Positions 7,721 through 15,616 of a stretch of DNA of 64,000 bases are shown here, piece by piece. This stretch comes from Sinimarinibacterium sp. NLF-5-8 (GTDB lineage: Bacteria; Pseudomonadota; Gammaproteobacteria; Nevskiales; Nevskiaceae), in the NCBI RefSeq assembly GCF_010092425.1, contig NZ_CP048030.1, forward strand, positions 682,001 to 746,000. Reading direction: 5' to 3'. Under the pieces are notes generated by a model. It was not told the origin of the DNA. It searched no databases and worked only from the letters and a program-made list of their open reading frames with translations. The position numbers and the translations under genes are program-made. Position 1 is the stretch's first letter; each line of letters opens with the position of its first letter.

Positions 7721-8671
7721 ATGAGCAGTACCACGCTAAAGGTCGTTGCGATCGTGGCGGTGATATTGGCAGCGGTACTGGCATTTGCCGGCTACCGGAT
7801 GAGCATGAACTACGCGGCACAAGCTGAGGAAGCGCAGCAACAGGCGCAGCAGCAACAGGTGCAAAGCAGTGTGACCCGCGAAGAAATTCCACAGACCCTG
7901 GCCGTGGTCGCGGTCAAGGCGCTGGCCGCCTATCAGCCGATTCCACGCGATGCCGTGGCACTGGTGCCGGTGTCGATCGAGCCAACCGACCCGTTTGATA
8001 ATCTCGATGATGTCGTTGACAAGATTCCGCTGGTCGATATCGATGCCGGCGCCCCCGTCACGCACCGCTATTTTCGTGACAGCAACATGCTGGCGCGGGT
8101 GATTCCCGACGATCACATGGCCATGTCGGTGGAGATCAACGACGTCATCGCGGTTGGCGGATTTGTGCGTCCGGGGGATATCGTCGATGTACTGATTTAC
8201 CTGCGCGGCGGCACCGGCGTGACGATGCCGCAGGCGCGCATCCTGATGCAAAAAGTGCGGGTGCTTGCCTATGAGGAACGCATTATCGACCGCCCCCAGG
8301 GTGTTGAAAAAGACGAGCGCCAGCAGCGCGCGCGTTCACGCACTGCGGTGCTGGCGATTCCTGAAAAAGATACGACGCGGATGATGCTCGGCATGAGTCT
8401 GGGTGATTTGCGCCTGGCACTTCATGGTGAGCGCGAAGCCGATCAGGCCGATGTTGCCGATGAGCAGATGTTGCTGGCCGCGGCCGACGGTGCCCAGCCG
8501 CGCGCCACTGCCACGCCCAAGCTGCGCAACACCCCGGATCAGGTCATTGGCCTGGAAGAATTGGCGCGGATGTATCGCGCCGCAGCACCGGGCGCAGCAG
8601 GTCAGGCGCCGCGCAAACCCAAGGTTGAAGTGTTTCGTGGCAGCGCGCACGAAACAGTGACCACTCAATAA
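7721..8671 (+). CDS. cpaB: Flp pilus assembly protein CpaB/RcpC
   Basis: A 316-residue periplasmic protein with one N-terminal membrane anchor (VVAIVAVILAAVLAFAGY, about 8-25) and a Gln-rich linker. An SAF-type domain (VVAVKALAAYQPIPRDAV to GAPVTHRYF, about 57-120) is followed by the CpaB/RcpC domain (MSVEINDVIAVGGFVRPGDI). It helps organise the outer-membrane secretin of the Tad apparatus. It is the first gene of the cluster; the secretin gene follows after 31 bp. Confidence 0.92.
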   Translation: MSSTTLKVVAIVAVILAAVLAFAGYRMSMNYAAQAEEAQQQAQQQQVQSSVTREEIPQTLAVVAVKALAAYQPIPRDAVALVPVSIEPTDPFDNLDDVVDKIPLVDIDAGAPVTHRYFRDSNMLARVIPDDHMAMSVEINDVIAVGGFVRPGDIVDVLIYLRGGTGVTMPQARILMQKVRVLAYEERIIDRPQGVEKDERQQRARSRTAVLAIPEKDTTRMMLGMSLGDLRLALHGEREADQADVADEQMLLAAADGAQPRATATPKLRNTPDQVIGLEELARMYRAAAPGAAGQAPRKPKVEVFRGSAHETVTTQ

Positions 8672-8702
8672 TCCATGCTGGTGAACAAGAAGGCGTTTTG
8701 AC

Positions 8703-10049
8703 ATGAATCGGTCATTGATCCGCACGTGGATGGGGCGCAGCTTGCTGGCTGCGATGGTTCTGGCTTTGGCACCGGCGCTGTGGGCGGCAACGCCGCAGGT
8801 GCTGGATCTGGAAACAGGCACCCAGCGGTTACATCGTGCAAACAGCGATATCACCCGGGTTGCGGTTGGAAACCCCGCCATTGCCGACGTCAACATCGTC
8901 AATCGGCGTGACTTTCTGGTCACGGGCAAGGCACTGGGCCTGACCAGCCTGATCGTCTGGACCAAGGCAGAACCGGCACCGCGCGAGTATCGCCTTCGGG
9001 TGATCAGTATTCGTGACCCGGAACGTCCGATCGTGGTTGATCCCGAGTTGTCTGAAACCCAGATCGACGAAGGGCACGGCATGACCGGCAAGCTGCCCAA
9101 TCTGCTGGCGCATCGGCGCGCCGCCATTGCCGGGCAAGCGGGCGTCAAAGAAGGCTCATTCGTTGATCGCAGTGAGGTGACGCTGGATACCCAGGTGATG
9201 ACCAGCATCAAGATTGCCGAGGTCAGCCGAACCACAGCGCAACGCTATGGCCTGAATGTGATGGTCAACAATCCCGGGGCATCACAAACATCAGGGGGAA
9301 TCTTCGTCCCCGGCGGACACGGCAGCTCAACAATGGGCAATATCAATGGTGGAACGCTGTCGTCTGCCGTATCCAATGCCTTTGGCCTGGTGGTGACCGA
9401 TGCCAGCAAGAACATCATGGGTATCTTGAATCTGCTGGAAGGGCGCGGTCTGGCGCGCACGTTGGCCGAACCGAGCTTGCTGGCGATGAGCGGGCAGACT
9501 GCTTCGTTTTTGGCCGGCGGTGAGTTCCCGGTGCCGATCTCCCAGGGCGGTGCAACGGCAGGGGGGATTTCAATTGAATACAAAGAGTTCGGCGTACGCC
9601 TGAATCTGTCGCCCACGGTGCTGTCGCGGGATCGCATTGCACTGAAAGTGGCGCCGGAAGTCAGTGAGCTGGACTATGGCGCGGCGATCCAGGTGGGCGG
9701 CGTGGCGGTTCCGGCGCTGCGCGTGCGCCGCACCGAGACGACGGTGGAGCTGGGCGATGGCGAAAGTTTTCTGCTTTCGGGGCTGGTCAATTCCCAGATG
9801 TCCACCAATGTGGACAAGCTGCCGTGGCTTGCCGATATTCCGATTCTGGGTGCGTTCTTCAAGTCCAACTCCATCAGCCGCGAAGATCGGGAGCTGGTGA
9901 TGGTGGTGACGCCGCGTTTGGTCAGACCCTTGGCAAAGGGTGCGAATCTGCCGAAATTGCCGGGTGCTGAATATGACGGTTACAACCCTGGCATGGCGCA
10001 GACCGTGTTTATGGAAAATGGCGAGTTTGACAGTGGATTCAGCCGCTGA
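8703..10049 (+). CDS. cpaC: Tad secretin CpaC/RcpA
   Basis: A 448-residue outer-membrane secretin through which the Flp pilus is extruded. It has a signal peptide ending ALWA, the pilus-formation N-terminal domain (TRVAVGNPAIADVNIVN and FLVTGKALGLTSLIVW) and a secretin homology domain from about 240 on: LAEPSLLAMSGQTASFLAGG, GVRLNLSPTVL, SFLLSGLVN, PWLADIPILGAFF. A Gly/Ser-rich loop around 195-225 may be surface-exposed. It lies between cpaB and the cpaE-like gene in one operon. Confidence 0.93.
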   Translation: MNRSLIRTWMGRSLLAAMVLALAPALWAATPQVLDLETGTQRLHRANSDITRVAVGNPAIADVNIVNRRDFLVTGKALGLTSLIVWTKAEPAPREYRLRVISIRDPERPIVVDPELSETQIDEGHGMTGKLPNLLAHRRAAIAGQAGVKEGSFVDRSEVTLDTQVMTSIKIAEVSRTTAQRYGLNVMVNNPGASQTSGGIFVPGGHGSSTMGNINGGTLSSAVSNAFGLVVTDASKNIMGILNLLEGRGLARTLAEPSLLAMSGQTASFLAGGEFPVPISQGGATAGGISIEYKEFGVRLNLSPTVLSRDRIALKVAPEVSELDYGAAIQVGGVAVPALRVRRTETTVELGDGESFLLSGLVNSQMSTNVDKLPWLADIPILGAFFKSNSISREDRELVMVVTPRLVRPLAKGANLPKLPGAEYDGYNPGMAQTVFMENGEFDSGFSR

Positions 10050-10188
10050 CGCGCGCCATGCGGTCTGATCACAGCGTGCGTCAGCGGCTCGTCATGCCGG
10101 TGTCCATCAGCACGGTAAAGACTTCGGGCAATTCATTCGCCGGTTTCTTAAAATGTGTGTTTCCTAGCGGTTGCGGACGAACGTATTC

Positions 10189-11379
10189 ATGAAAAATCTG
10201 GCCATCGTTGTTGCTGACGATCCCGTCTATCTGAGCTGGCTCGAAAATGCGGCTGGCGATGCAACGGAGTTTTCGTTGGTGCGCGCGCTGGACGCCGAGG
10301 ATCTGCTCGAACGCGTTCAGTTGATGGGGCGGATTGATGTGGCATTTTTTCAGTTTGAAATCGGCAATCTGGAATCCCGCCTGAGCATGGTCGAGCGCCT
10401 GTCCGAGCGGATGCCGGATGTGCCGATTGCCGGGATCGGCCCGGACAGCAATCCGGATGTGGTGTTGGCAGCCATGCGTGCCGGTGCGCGCGACTTTCTG
10501 GTGCTGCGCCGCGACGAGGCCGATGTCGCAGCCTTGTTGACCAAGCTGGTGCGGCGTTCCACGCCGATGGTTCGGGCCACACAGAAGCAGGGCAAGGTTT
10601 TTGGCGTGCTGTCCTCGCATCCGAACAAGGAAATCGCCTTTGTTGCCGAGCATATTGCGCTGGGGCTGATCGATCAGGTCGGGCGCGCCGAGCCGGTATT
10701 GCTGGTGGACATGGCAACCCCTTCGGGCGCCGCAGCGATTTTTTTGAACATCAATCAATCCTACAGCGTGCTCGATGCGATCAATGACGTGTATCGCTGG
10801 GATCAAACATTGGTAGACACCGCGTTTGCCAAGCACAGCAGCGGTTTGTACCTGCTCGGTTTGCCAGAGGATCTGGTTGGACGACCGCAGATCAATTTTG
10901 ACGAGTTCGTCAATCTGCTCAATGTCGCGCGCACCTTGTTTTCCTACGTTGTGGTGGCGTTTGACGGCCATATGCCGGTTCCCAGTGTTGCCAGCATCAT
11001 CAATCAGGCCGATCGCACCCTGCTGGTGACCGACCAATCCATCATCCGTTCCCGACACAACAAGTACCTGCTGCGGGCACTGAGGCTGGAGGACTGTGCG
11101 CTTGATCGGACTGCGCTGGTGGTTGACAACTATCGCAAACGCACCGGGCTGGAGCCTGAAAACCTTGCCGAAATTCTTGATTTGCCGGTGCTGGGAACCC
11201 TGTCGGCGAGTACCGGCAACAATCGTATCCAGTCGATGAATGCCGGTGAGCCGATGTATACGATCGCCCCCAAGGATCCGTTTGCCATTGACGCGCGCAA
11301 TCTGGTCGCTGCGCTGGCAGGAGGACAGGCCTACATGAAACCATCGACGGCGGGCATTTTTGACCGCCTGTTCAGATGA
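10189..11379 (+). CDS. cpaE: CpaE/TadZ-like pilus assembly protein with degenerate P-loop
   Basis: A 396-residue protein. An N-terminal receiver-like domain (about 1-125, ending AAMRAGARDFLVL) precedes a ParA/MinD-like ATPase domain. TadZ/CpaE localises the Tad machine at the pole. Where the family has a Walker A of the GGxGxT type, this protein reads VLSSHPNKEIAFV (about 139-151), so ATP binding looks lost or atypical. LLVDMATPSGA, corresponding to the next strand, is kept. The ATG at 10189 is preferred, behind GGACGAA, to a TTG six codons upstream. Its stop overlaps an ATG in frame with cpaF. Confidence 0.85.
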   Translation: MKNLAIVVADDPVYLSWLENAAGDATEFSLVRALDAEDLLERVQLMGRIDVAFFQFEIGNLESRLSMVERLSERMPDVPIAGIGPDSNPDVVLAAMRAGARDFLVLRRDEADVAALLTKLVRRSTPMVRATQKQGKVFGVLSSHPNKEIAFVAEHIALGLIDQVGRAEPVLLVDMATPSGAAAIFLNINQSYSVLDAINDVYRWDQTLVDTAFAKHSSGLYLLGLPEDLVGRPQINFDEFVNLLNVARTLFSYVVVAFDGHMPVPSVASIINQADRTLLVTDQSIIRSRHNKYLLRALRLEDCALDRTALVVDNYRKRTGLEPENLAEILDLPVLGTLSASTGNNRIQSMNAGEPMYTIAPKDPFAIDARNLVAALAGGQAYMKPSTAGIFDRLFR

Positions 11380-11402
11380 CACCGGGGAGCGATCTTTTCA
11401 TC

Positions 11403-12653
11403 ATGAATGCGCCGTCTCCATCCGATGTGTCAGCAACGGGCAATGATTCGCAGATCACACGGTTCCGGCTGTCTGATCAATACCAGCAACTGAAAAACAA
11501 TTTTCATCGCTATCTGATCCAACAGATCGAAGAGCGCAATCTTGAATTTGATCGCTGGGATGCACAGCAGATCGAACGCTTCGTTGGCGAGCAGATGCGG
11601 CGCTATGTTGTGGAACAGCGGCTGCCGGTCAATCAGCGCGAAGCCGAAACACTGGCGCGCGATACCAAGGACGAACTGATGGGCTTTGGCCCGATCCAGT
11701 CGCTGGTCGATGATGACGGCATCAACGATATCCTCGTCAATGGCCCCAACGTCGTATTCATCGAGCGGGCCGGCCGTCTTTCCCAGGCACCGGTACGGTT
11801 TTTGAACAATCAGCATGTGATTCGCGTGATCCAGCGCATCCTCGCACCGATTGGCCGACGGATTGATGAATCCAACCCGATGGTCGATGCGCGCCTGCCG
11901 GATGGTTCGCGCGTCAATGCGGTGGTCCCGCCGATTGCGCTGGACGGGCCGTCGATCTCGATCCGTAAATTCCGCAAATCAGCACTCACCGCCGAAGATC
12001 TGATTCGCTTCGGCACTGTCACCGAGGCGTGTCTGGAATACCTCAAGATGCGGATCAGGAACCGTACCAACACCATCGTCGTGGGCGGAACCGGATCGGG
12101 TAAAACCACCTTCTTGAATCTGCTGTCGCAATACATTCCCGGTGATGAGCGCATCCTCACGGTCGAAGACGCCGCCGAACTGCGCCTGAACCATGAGCAT
12201 GTGGTCAGGCTGGAAACCCGGCCACCGAACCTTGAAGGCGAAAATGCCGTTACCGCGCGCGACCTCGTGCGTAACGCCCTGCGTATGCGCCCGGATCGGG
12301 TGATCGTGGGTGAGGTGCGCGGCGACGAAGTTCTGGACATGCTCCAGGCCATGAATACCGGGCATGACGGCTCGATGACCACCATCCACGCCAACTCCAC
12401 GCACGACGCGATTGCGCGTCTGGAACTGCTGGCCGGATTTGCCGGTTACAACGGCAGCGAACAGGCGTTCAAGGCGCAGGTGGCGTCTGCGGTGCAGATG
12501 CTGGTTCAGGTCAGCCGGCTCAAGGGCGGCGAGCGGCGGGTGATGTCGGTCACCAATGTCCGTGGCTTGCAGGGCAACAGCCTGGTGCTTGAAGACGTAT
12601 TCCACTATGACGTTGAGCGTGGCGTCCTGATCGATTTGAGGGCACAAAAATGA
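11403..12653 (+). CDS. cpaF: Tad secretion ATPase CpaF/TadA
   Basis: A cytoplasmic hexameric ATPase of the type II/IV secretion superfamily that powers Flp pilus assembly. Visible motifs in the 416-residue form are the CpaF N-terminal region (FGPIQSLVDDDGINDILVNG, about 95-114), Walker A GGTGSGKT (about 228-235), the Asp/Glu-box TVEDAAELRL and the C-terminal GEVRGDEVLDMLQAMNTGHD followed by MTTIHANS. The start at 11403 follows GGGGAG; an alternative ATG at 11376 overlaps the cpaE stop as ATGA and would add nine residues. It overlaps tadB by 4 bp. Confidence 0.95.
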   Translation: MNAPSPSDVSATGNDSQITRFRLSDQYQQLKNNFHRYLIQQIEERNLEFDRWDAQQIERFVGEQMRRYVVEQRLPVNQREAETLARDTKDELMGFGPIQSLVDDDGINDILVNGPNVVFIERAGRLSQAPVRFLNNQHVIRVIQRILAPIGRRIDESNPMVDARLPDGSRVNAVVPPIALDGPSISIRKFRKSALTAEDLIRFGTVTEACLEYLKMRIRNRTNTIVVGGTGSGKTTFLNLLSQYIPGDERILTVEDAAELRLNHEHVVRLETRPPNLEGENAVTARDLVRNALRMRPDRVIVGEVRGDEVLDMLQAMNTGHDGSMTTIHANSTHDAIARLELLAGFAGYNGSEQAFKAQVASAVQMLVQVSRLKGGERRVMSVTNVRGLQGNSLVLEDVFHYDVERGVLIDLRAQK

Positions 12654-13597
12654 TGCAGGCCCTGATGGCACTGATTCCGCTGGTGAGCGTTTTTGCAGTG
12701 GTTCTTTTACTTGCGGGGGGGGCGATCTGGCTGTTCATTCGCGCCGGCAAACGAGAAAAAGAAGAAGACATCCTGATGCGCCTGCGCTCGGTGAGCGCAG
12801 AAGCGGCGCCGACCAGCGATGGCGTTGGCAGCACCCGGGTCGAAAATCCGCTTCTGCGCTGGTTTTGCCATCTGGTGTGGCGTACCGGAGCCGATGTGTC
12901 TGCGCAGACCGTGCTCAATATTTTGCTGATCATGGCGGGTGTGGCCGTTTTTGCACTGATCCTGTTCGGGGTTTTGTATGGCCTGGTCACCACGGCTGTG
13001 CTGCTGGCGCTGATCTGGGCATGGATGAGCCGTCAGGGCGCGTTGCGCCGGGCCAAGATCATCGAGCAACTCCCGGCCTTTATTGAAGGCGTGATCCGGG
13101 TGCTCGGCGCGGGCAATACACTCGATGAGTCGATCAGTGCTGCGGCAAAAGAAAACCCGGAACCGATCGGGCCGTTGTTTTCCTCGGTGGGGCGTCAGAT
13201 CCGGCTGGGAGCGCCGGTTGAGTCGGTGCTGATGGAAGTGGCCGATATCAATCGGCTGAACGATCTCAAGGTGATGGCCATGGCCGCCGCCATCAATCGC
13301 AAATACGGCGGCAGCCTGCGCAGTCTGCTGCGCAGCATGATCCATGCGGTGCGCGCGCGCGAAGCGGCGGCGCGCGAGTTGCGCGCGCTGACGGCCGAAA
13401 CCCGGTTCTCTGCCATTGTCCTGTCGATGATTCCGGTGGCGTTGGTGTTGTTTGTGATGTTCCAGAATCCGGACTACTACAAAAACATGTGGCTGGATGA
13501 ATCCGGGCGCAACCTGCTGATTTTCTCGGTTGTCATGCAGCTTCTGGGGATGGGCATCATTTATCGGATGATGAAGTCAACCGGAGATGGCCAATGA
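12650..13597 (+). CDS. tadB: Tad inner-membrane platform protein TadB
   Basis: A 315-residue inner-membrane protein with an N-terminal span (ALIPLVSVFAVVLLLAGG), a paired span at about 90-130 and a C-terminal span pair near 255-305, around a cytoplasmic type II secretion F domain (LPAFIEGVIRVLGAGNTLDESIS and ELRALTAETRFSAIVLSMIP). With TadC it forms the platform for the CpaF ATPase. Start and stop overlap cpaF and tadC by 4 bp each. Confidence 0.93.
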   Translation: MMQALMALIPLVSVFAVVLLLAGGAIWLFIRAGKREKEEDILMRLRSVSAEAAPTSDGVGSTRVENPLLRWFCHLVWRTGADVSAQTVLNILLIMAGVAVFALILFGVLYGLVTTAVLLALIWAWMSRQGALRRAKIIEQLPAFIEGVIRVLGAGNTLDESISAAAKENPEPIGPLFSSVGRQIRLGAPVESVLMEVADINRLNDLKVMAMAAAINRKYGGSLRSLLRSMIHAVRAREAAARELRALTAETRFSAIVLSMIPVALVLFVMFQNPDYYKNMWLDESGRNLLIFSVVMQLLGMGIIYRMMKSTGDGQ

Positions 13598-14535
13598 GCC
13601 CGGCACTGTTTGGCCTGATGGTTGCTGGCGTCATCGTGCTGGTTGTCGGCGCACTGGCGGTTCTGGCCATTCTGGGCTTGCGTTCCTACAACGAAAGCCG
13701 CATCCGCAGCCGCCTCGCGCCGGAGCTGGCGCAGCGGGAAAACCCGATTTTTGATGAAAAAGAGCGCGGCGCAGTGGTCACTTCACTGGCCAGGGGCGGC
13801 AAGGCGATCGAAGATGCCGTGGATACCGAAGGCGAAAGCGCGCGCCTGATGCTGCAGGCAGGCTGGCGCGACAGCCAGACGCGGCTGATCTGGTACCTGT
13901 TCCAGGCCGCCCTGCCCGTATTGATGGCCATCGGTGTGCTGATCTTCTGGTTGAGCAGCGACTCTCCCAAAAAAGCCATGTTGACGCTGATGGCCGCCAT
14001 CGTCGCCGCCATCCTGTCGTTTTTGATGCCGCGCTGGATCCTGCGCAGCATTGCGCAAGCACGGCAGCTGCGCATCAAGAACGAAGTGCCGTTGCTGATT
14101 CATTTGCTGCTGTTGCTGTTCGAGGCCGGATTGTCCACGCGGCAAGCCATGGCCAGCCTGATCCGTGACGGTGGCAGCGTGCTCCCTGAAATGGAAAAAG
14201 AGCTGGAGCTGCTGTTGCGGCGGCTGGACGCCGGTGCCGAGCTGGACGAAACCCTGAAGAATTTCGGTGAATTGTTCGAGGTCGATGACCTGAATACCGT
14301 CATTGCCGTATTGCGCCAGGTCGATCGCTATGGCGGCGAAATCCGTGAGCCGTTGCAGGAGGCCCTGCAAGTCATCGAAGACCGTCGCTCCATGGACATT
14401 CGTGAAAAAGTCAATTTGCTGTCGGGCCGCATGACGGTGGTGATGGTGCTGTTCTTCTTCCCGGCATTGCTGATTTTTGTGGCCGGGCCGGCTTTTCTGT
14501 CCATCATTCGCGCGCTGTCGGATATCAATGGCTAA
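13594..14535 (+). CDS. tadC: Tad inner-membrane platform protein TadC
   Basis: A 313-residue partner of TadB with the same architecture: N-terminal span, central span pair (LFQAALPVLMAIGVLIFWL and MAAIVAAILSFLM), F domain with LLIHLLLLLFEAGLSTRQAM and IAVLRQVDRYGGEI, and a C-terminal span VMVLFFFPALLIFVAGPAF. ATGA overlaps with tadB and an 8-bp overlap with tadD show a tightly coupled operon. Confidence 0.93.
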   Translation: MSPALFGLMVAGVIVLVVGALAVLAILGLRSYNESRIRSRLAPELAQRENPIFDEKERGAVVTSLARGGKAIEDAVDTEGESARLMLQAGWRDSQTRLIWYLFQAALPVLMAIGVLIFWLSSDSPKKAMLTLMAAIVAAILSFLMPRWILRSIAQARQLRIKNEVPLLIHLLLLLFEAGLSTRQAMASLIRDGGSVLPEMEKELELLLRRLDAGAELDETLKNFGELFEVDDLNTVIAVLRQVDRYGGEIREPLQEALQVIEDRRSMDIREKVNLLSGRMTVVMVLFFFPALLIFVAGPAFLSIIRALSDING

Positions 14536-15256
14536 GACACTGCGCCATTGCCTGATCAGCCTCGGCCTTGCCGCAATCATCGGCGGCTGCGCCACCCATG
14601 AAGGGCCGCGTGCCGGTGTGCGTCCTGCCGGTGTCGGCAGCAGCGCCGAAACGCAGCTGGCTGAAGATGTGGCCGCACAGGATCGTGCGGTGTACATCGA
14701 CCTGATCCGCTCCATGCTCAAGCAGGAGCAGTACTACGCAGCGCTGGCGCATGTCCAGCAGCGCCGTGCGTCGGGCGCGCGCGACAACGACGAATTGCGC
14801 TTTTTTGAAGCCGAGGCACGGCGCGGATTGGGGCAGGTGGCGCAGGCGCACGAGCTGTATCAGAGCCTGTTCAAAACCGCACTGGCCGGGCAGGCCTACC
14901 ACGGCATGGGGTTGCTGTATGGGCGCAGCAATCCGTTGCGCGCACTCGATTACCTCAAACAGGCCGCTCAGCGGCTGCCGGCGGATGCACAGATTCGCAA
15001 CGACTATGGTTATGCACTGATGCGCAGCGGACGGATGGCTGAGGCGATGATGGAGCTTTCCACGGCGGTGGAATTGGCCCCTGATCTGGACATTGCGCGA
15101 AATAATTTACTGTTGCTGATGATGGTGCAGCGCAACGAAGCCGCTGTGCAGCGCATCATCAGCCAGGCTGCCGTCCCGGCAGAAACCGTTTCTCGCCTGC
15201 GTCGGCAGGCACTGACGATGCAGGCTCCGCAAATGGAGCGTGGAGGTGTGCGGTGA
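14528..15256 (+). CDS. tadD: TadD-like TPR lipoprotein
   Basis: A 242-residue lipoprotein: signal with lipobox IIGGC, then TPR-like helices from about 55 to 200 (QEQYYAALAHVQQRRA, GQVAQAHELYQSLFKTALAG, MRSGRMAEAMMELSTAVELA). TadD acts as a pilotin or assembly factor for the Tad secretin. The ATG at 14528 lies inside the end of tadC and starts the signal peptide directly. The stop overlaps the GTG of the DUF3613 gene. Confidence 0.9.
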   Translation: MAKTLRHCLISLGLAAIIGGCATHEGPRAGVRPAGVGSSAETQLAEDVAAQDRAVYIDLIRSMLKQEQYYAALAHVQQRRASGARDNDELRFFEAEARRGLGQVAQAHELYQSLFKTALAGQAYHGMGLLYGRSNPLRALDYLKQAAQRLPADAQIRNDYGYALMRSGRMAEAMMELSTAVELAPDLDIARNNLLLLMMVQRNEAAVQRIISQAAVPAETVSRLRRQALTMQAPQMERGGVR

Positions 15257-15525
15257 TCAATAATCAAGTCAAGGCAGCTGTTCTGGCGGTCATATTGTGC
15301 GGCGCGGCGCAGGGCGCACTGGCGGCTGATGACACGGCGCAACGCACCGGCGACAGCACGCGGCAGTGGCTGGAATTGCAAACCAGTGGCAGTGCAGCGT
15401 CTCCGGTCGAGCGCCCGATGCCGGGCGAAGTGGCGTCAAAGATCACCAAACGCTATCAGGACAGCTTTGCGCACCCGCTGCCAGACGAGTTCAAGCGCGA
15501 GAGCTTCAAAAGTTCGGGGTCCTGA
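15253..15525 (+). CDS. DUF3613 exported protein of the Tad locus
   Basis: A 90-residue protein with a signal peptide (VKAAVLAVILCGAAQGALA) and the DUF3613 pattern: GDSTRQWLELQTSG, then a Pro-containing link and KRYQDSFAHPLPDEF. This family is commonly encoded at the end of gammaproteobacterial tad clusters; its role is unknown. It starts with GTG overlapping the tadD stop by 4 bp, which supports translation. Confidence 0.8.
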   Translation: MINNQVKAAVLAVILCGAAQGALAADDTAQRTGDSTRQWLELQTSGSAASPVERPMPGEVASKITKRYQDSFAHPLPDEFKRESFKSSGS

Positions 15526-15616
15526 ACACCGCCCGGTATCCGGGTGACGGGGTTCGATCAGGCATCTTCACCGTTGCAGGTGGGGGCAACCAACTTGATC
15601 AACGTGGGGGCAGAGC

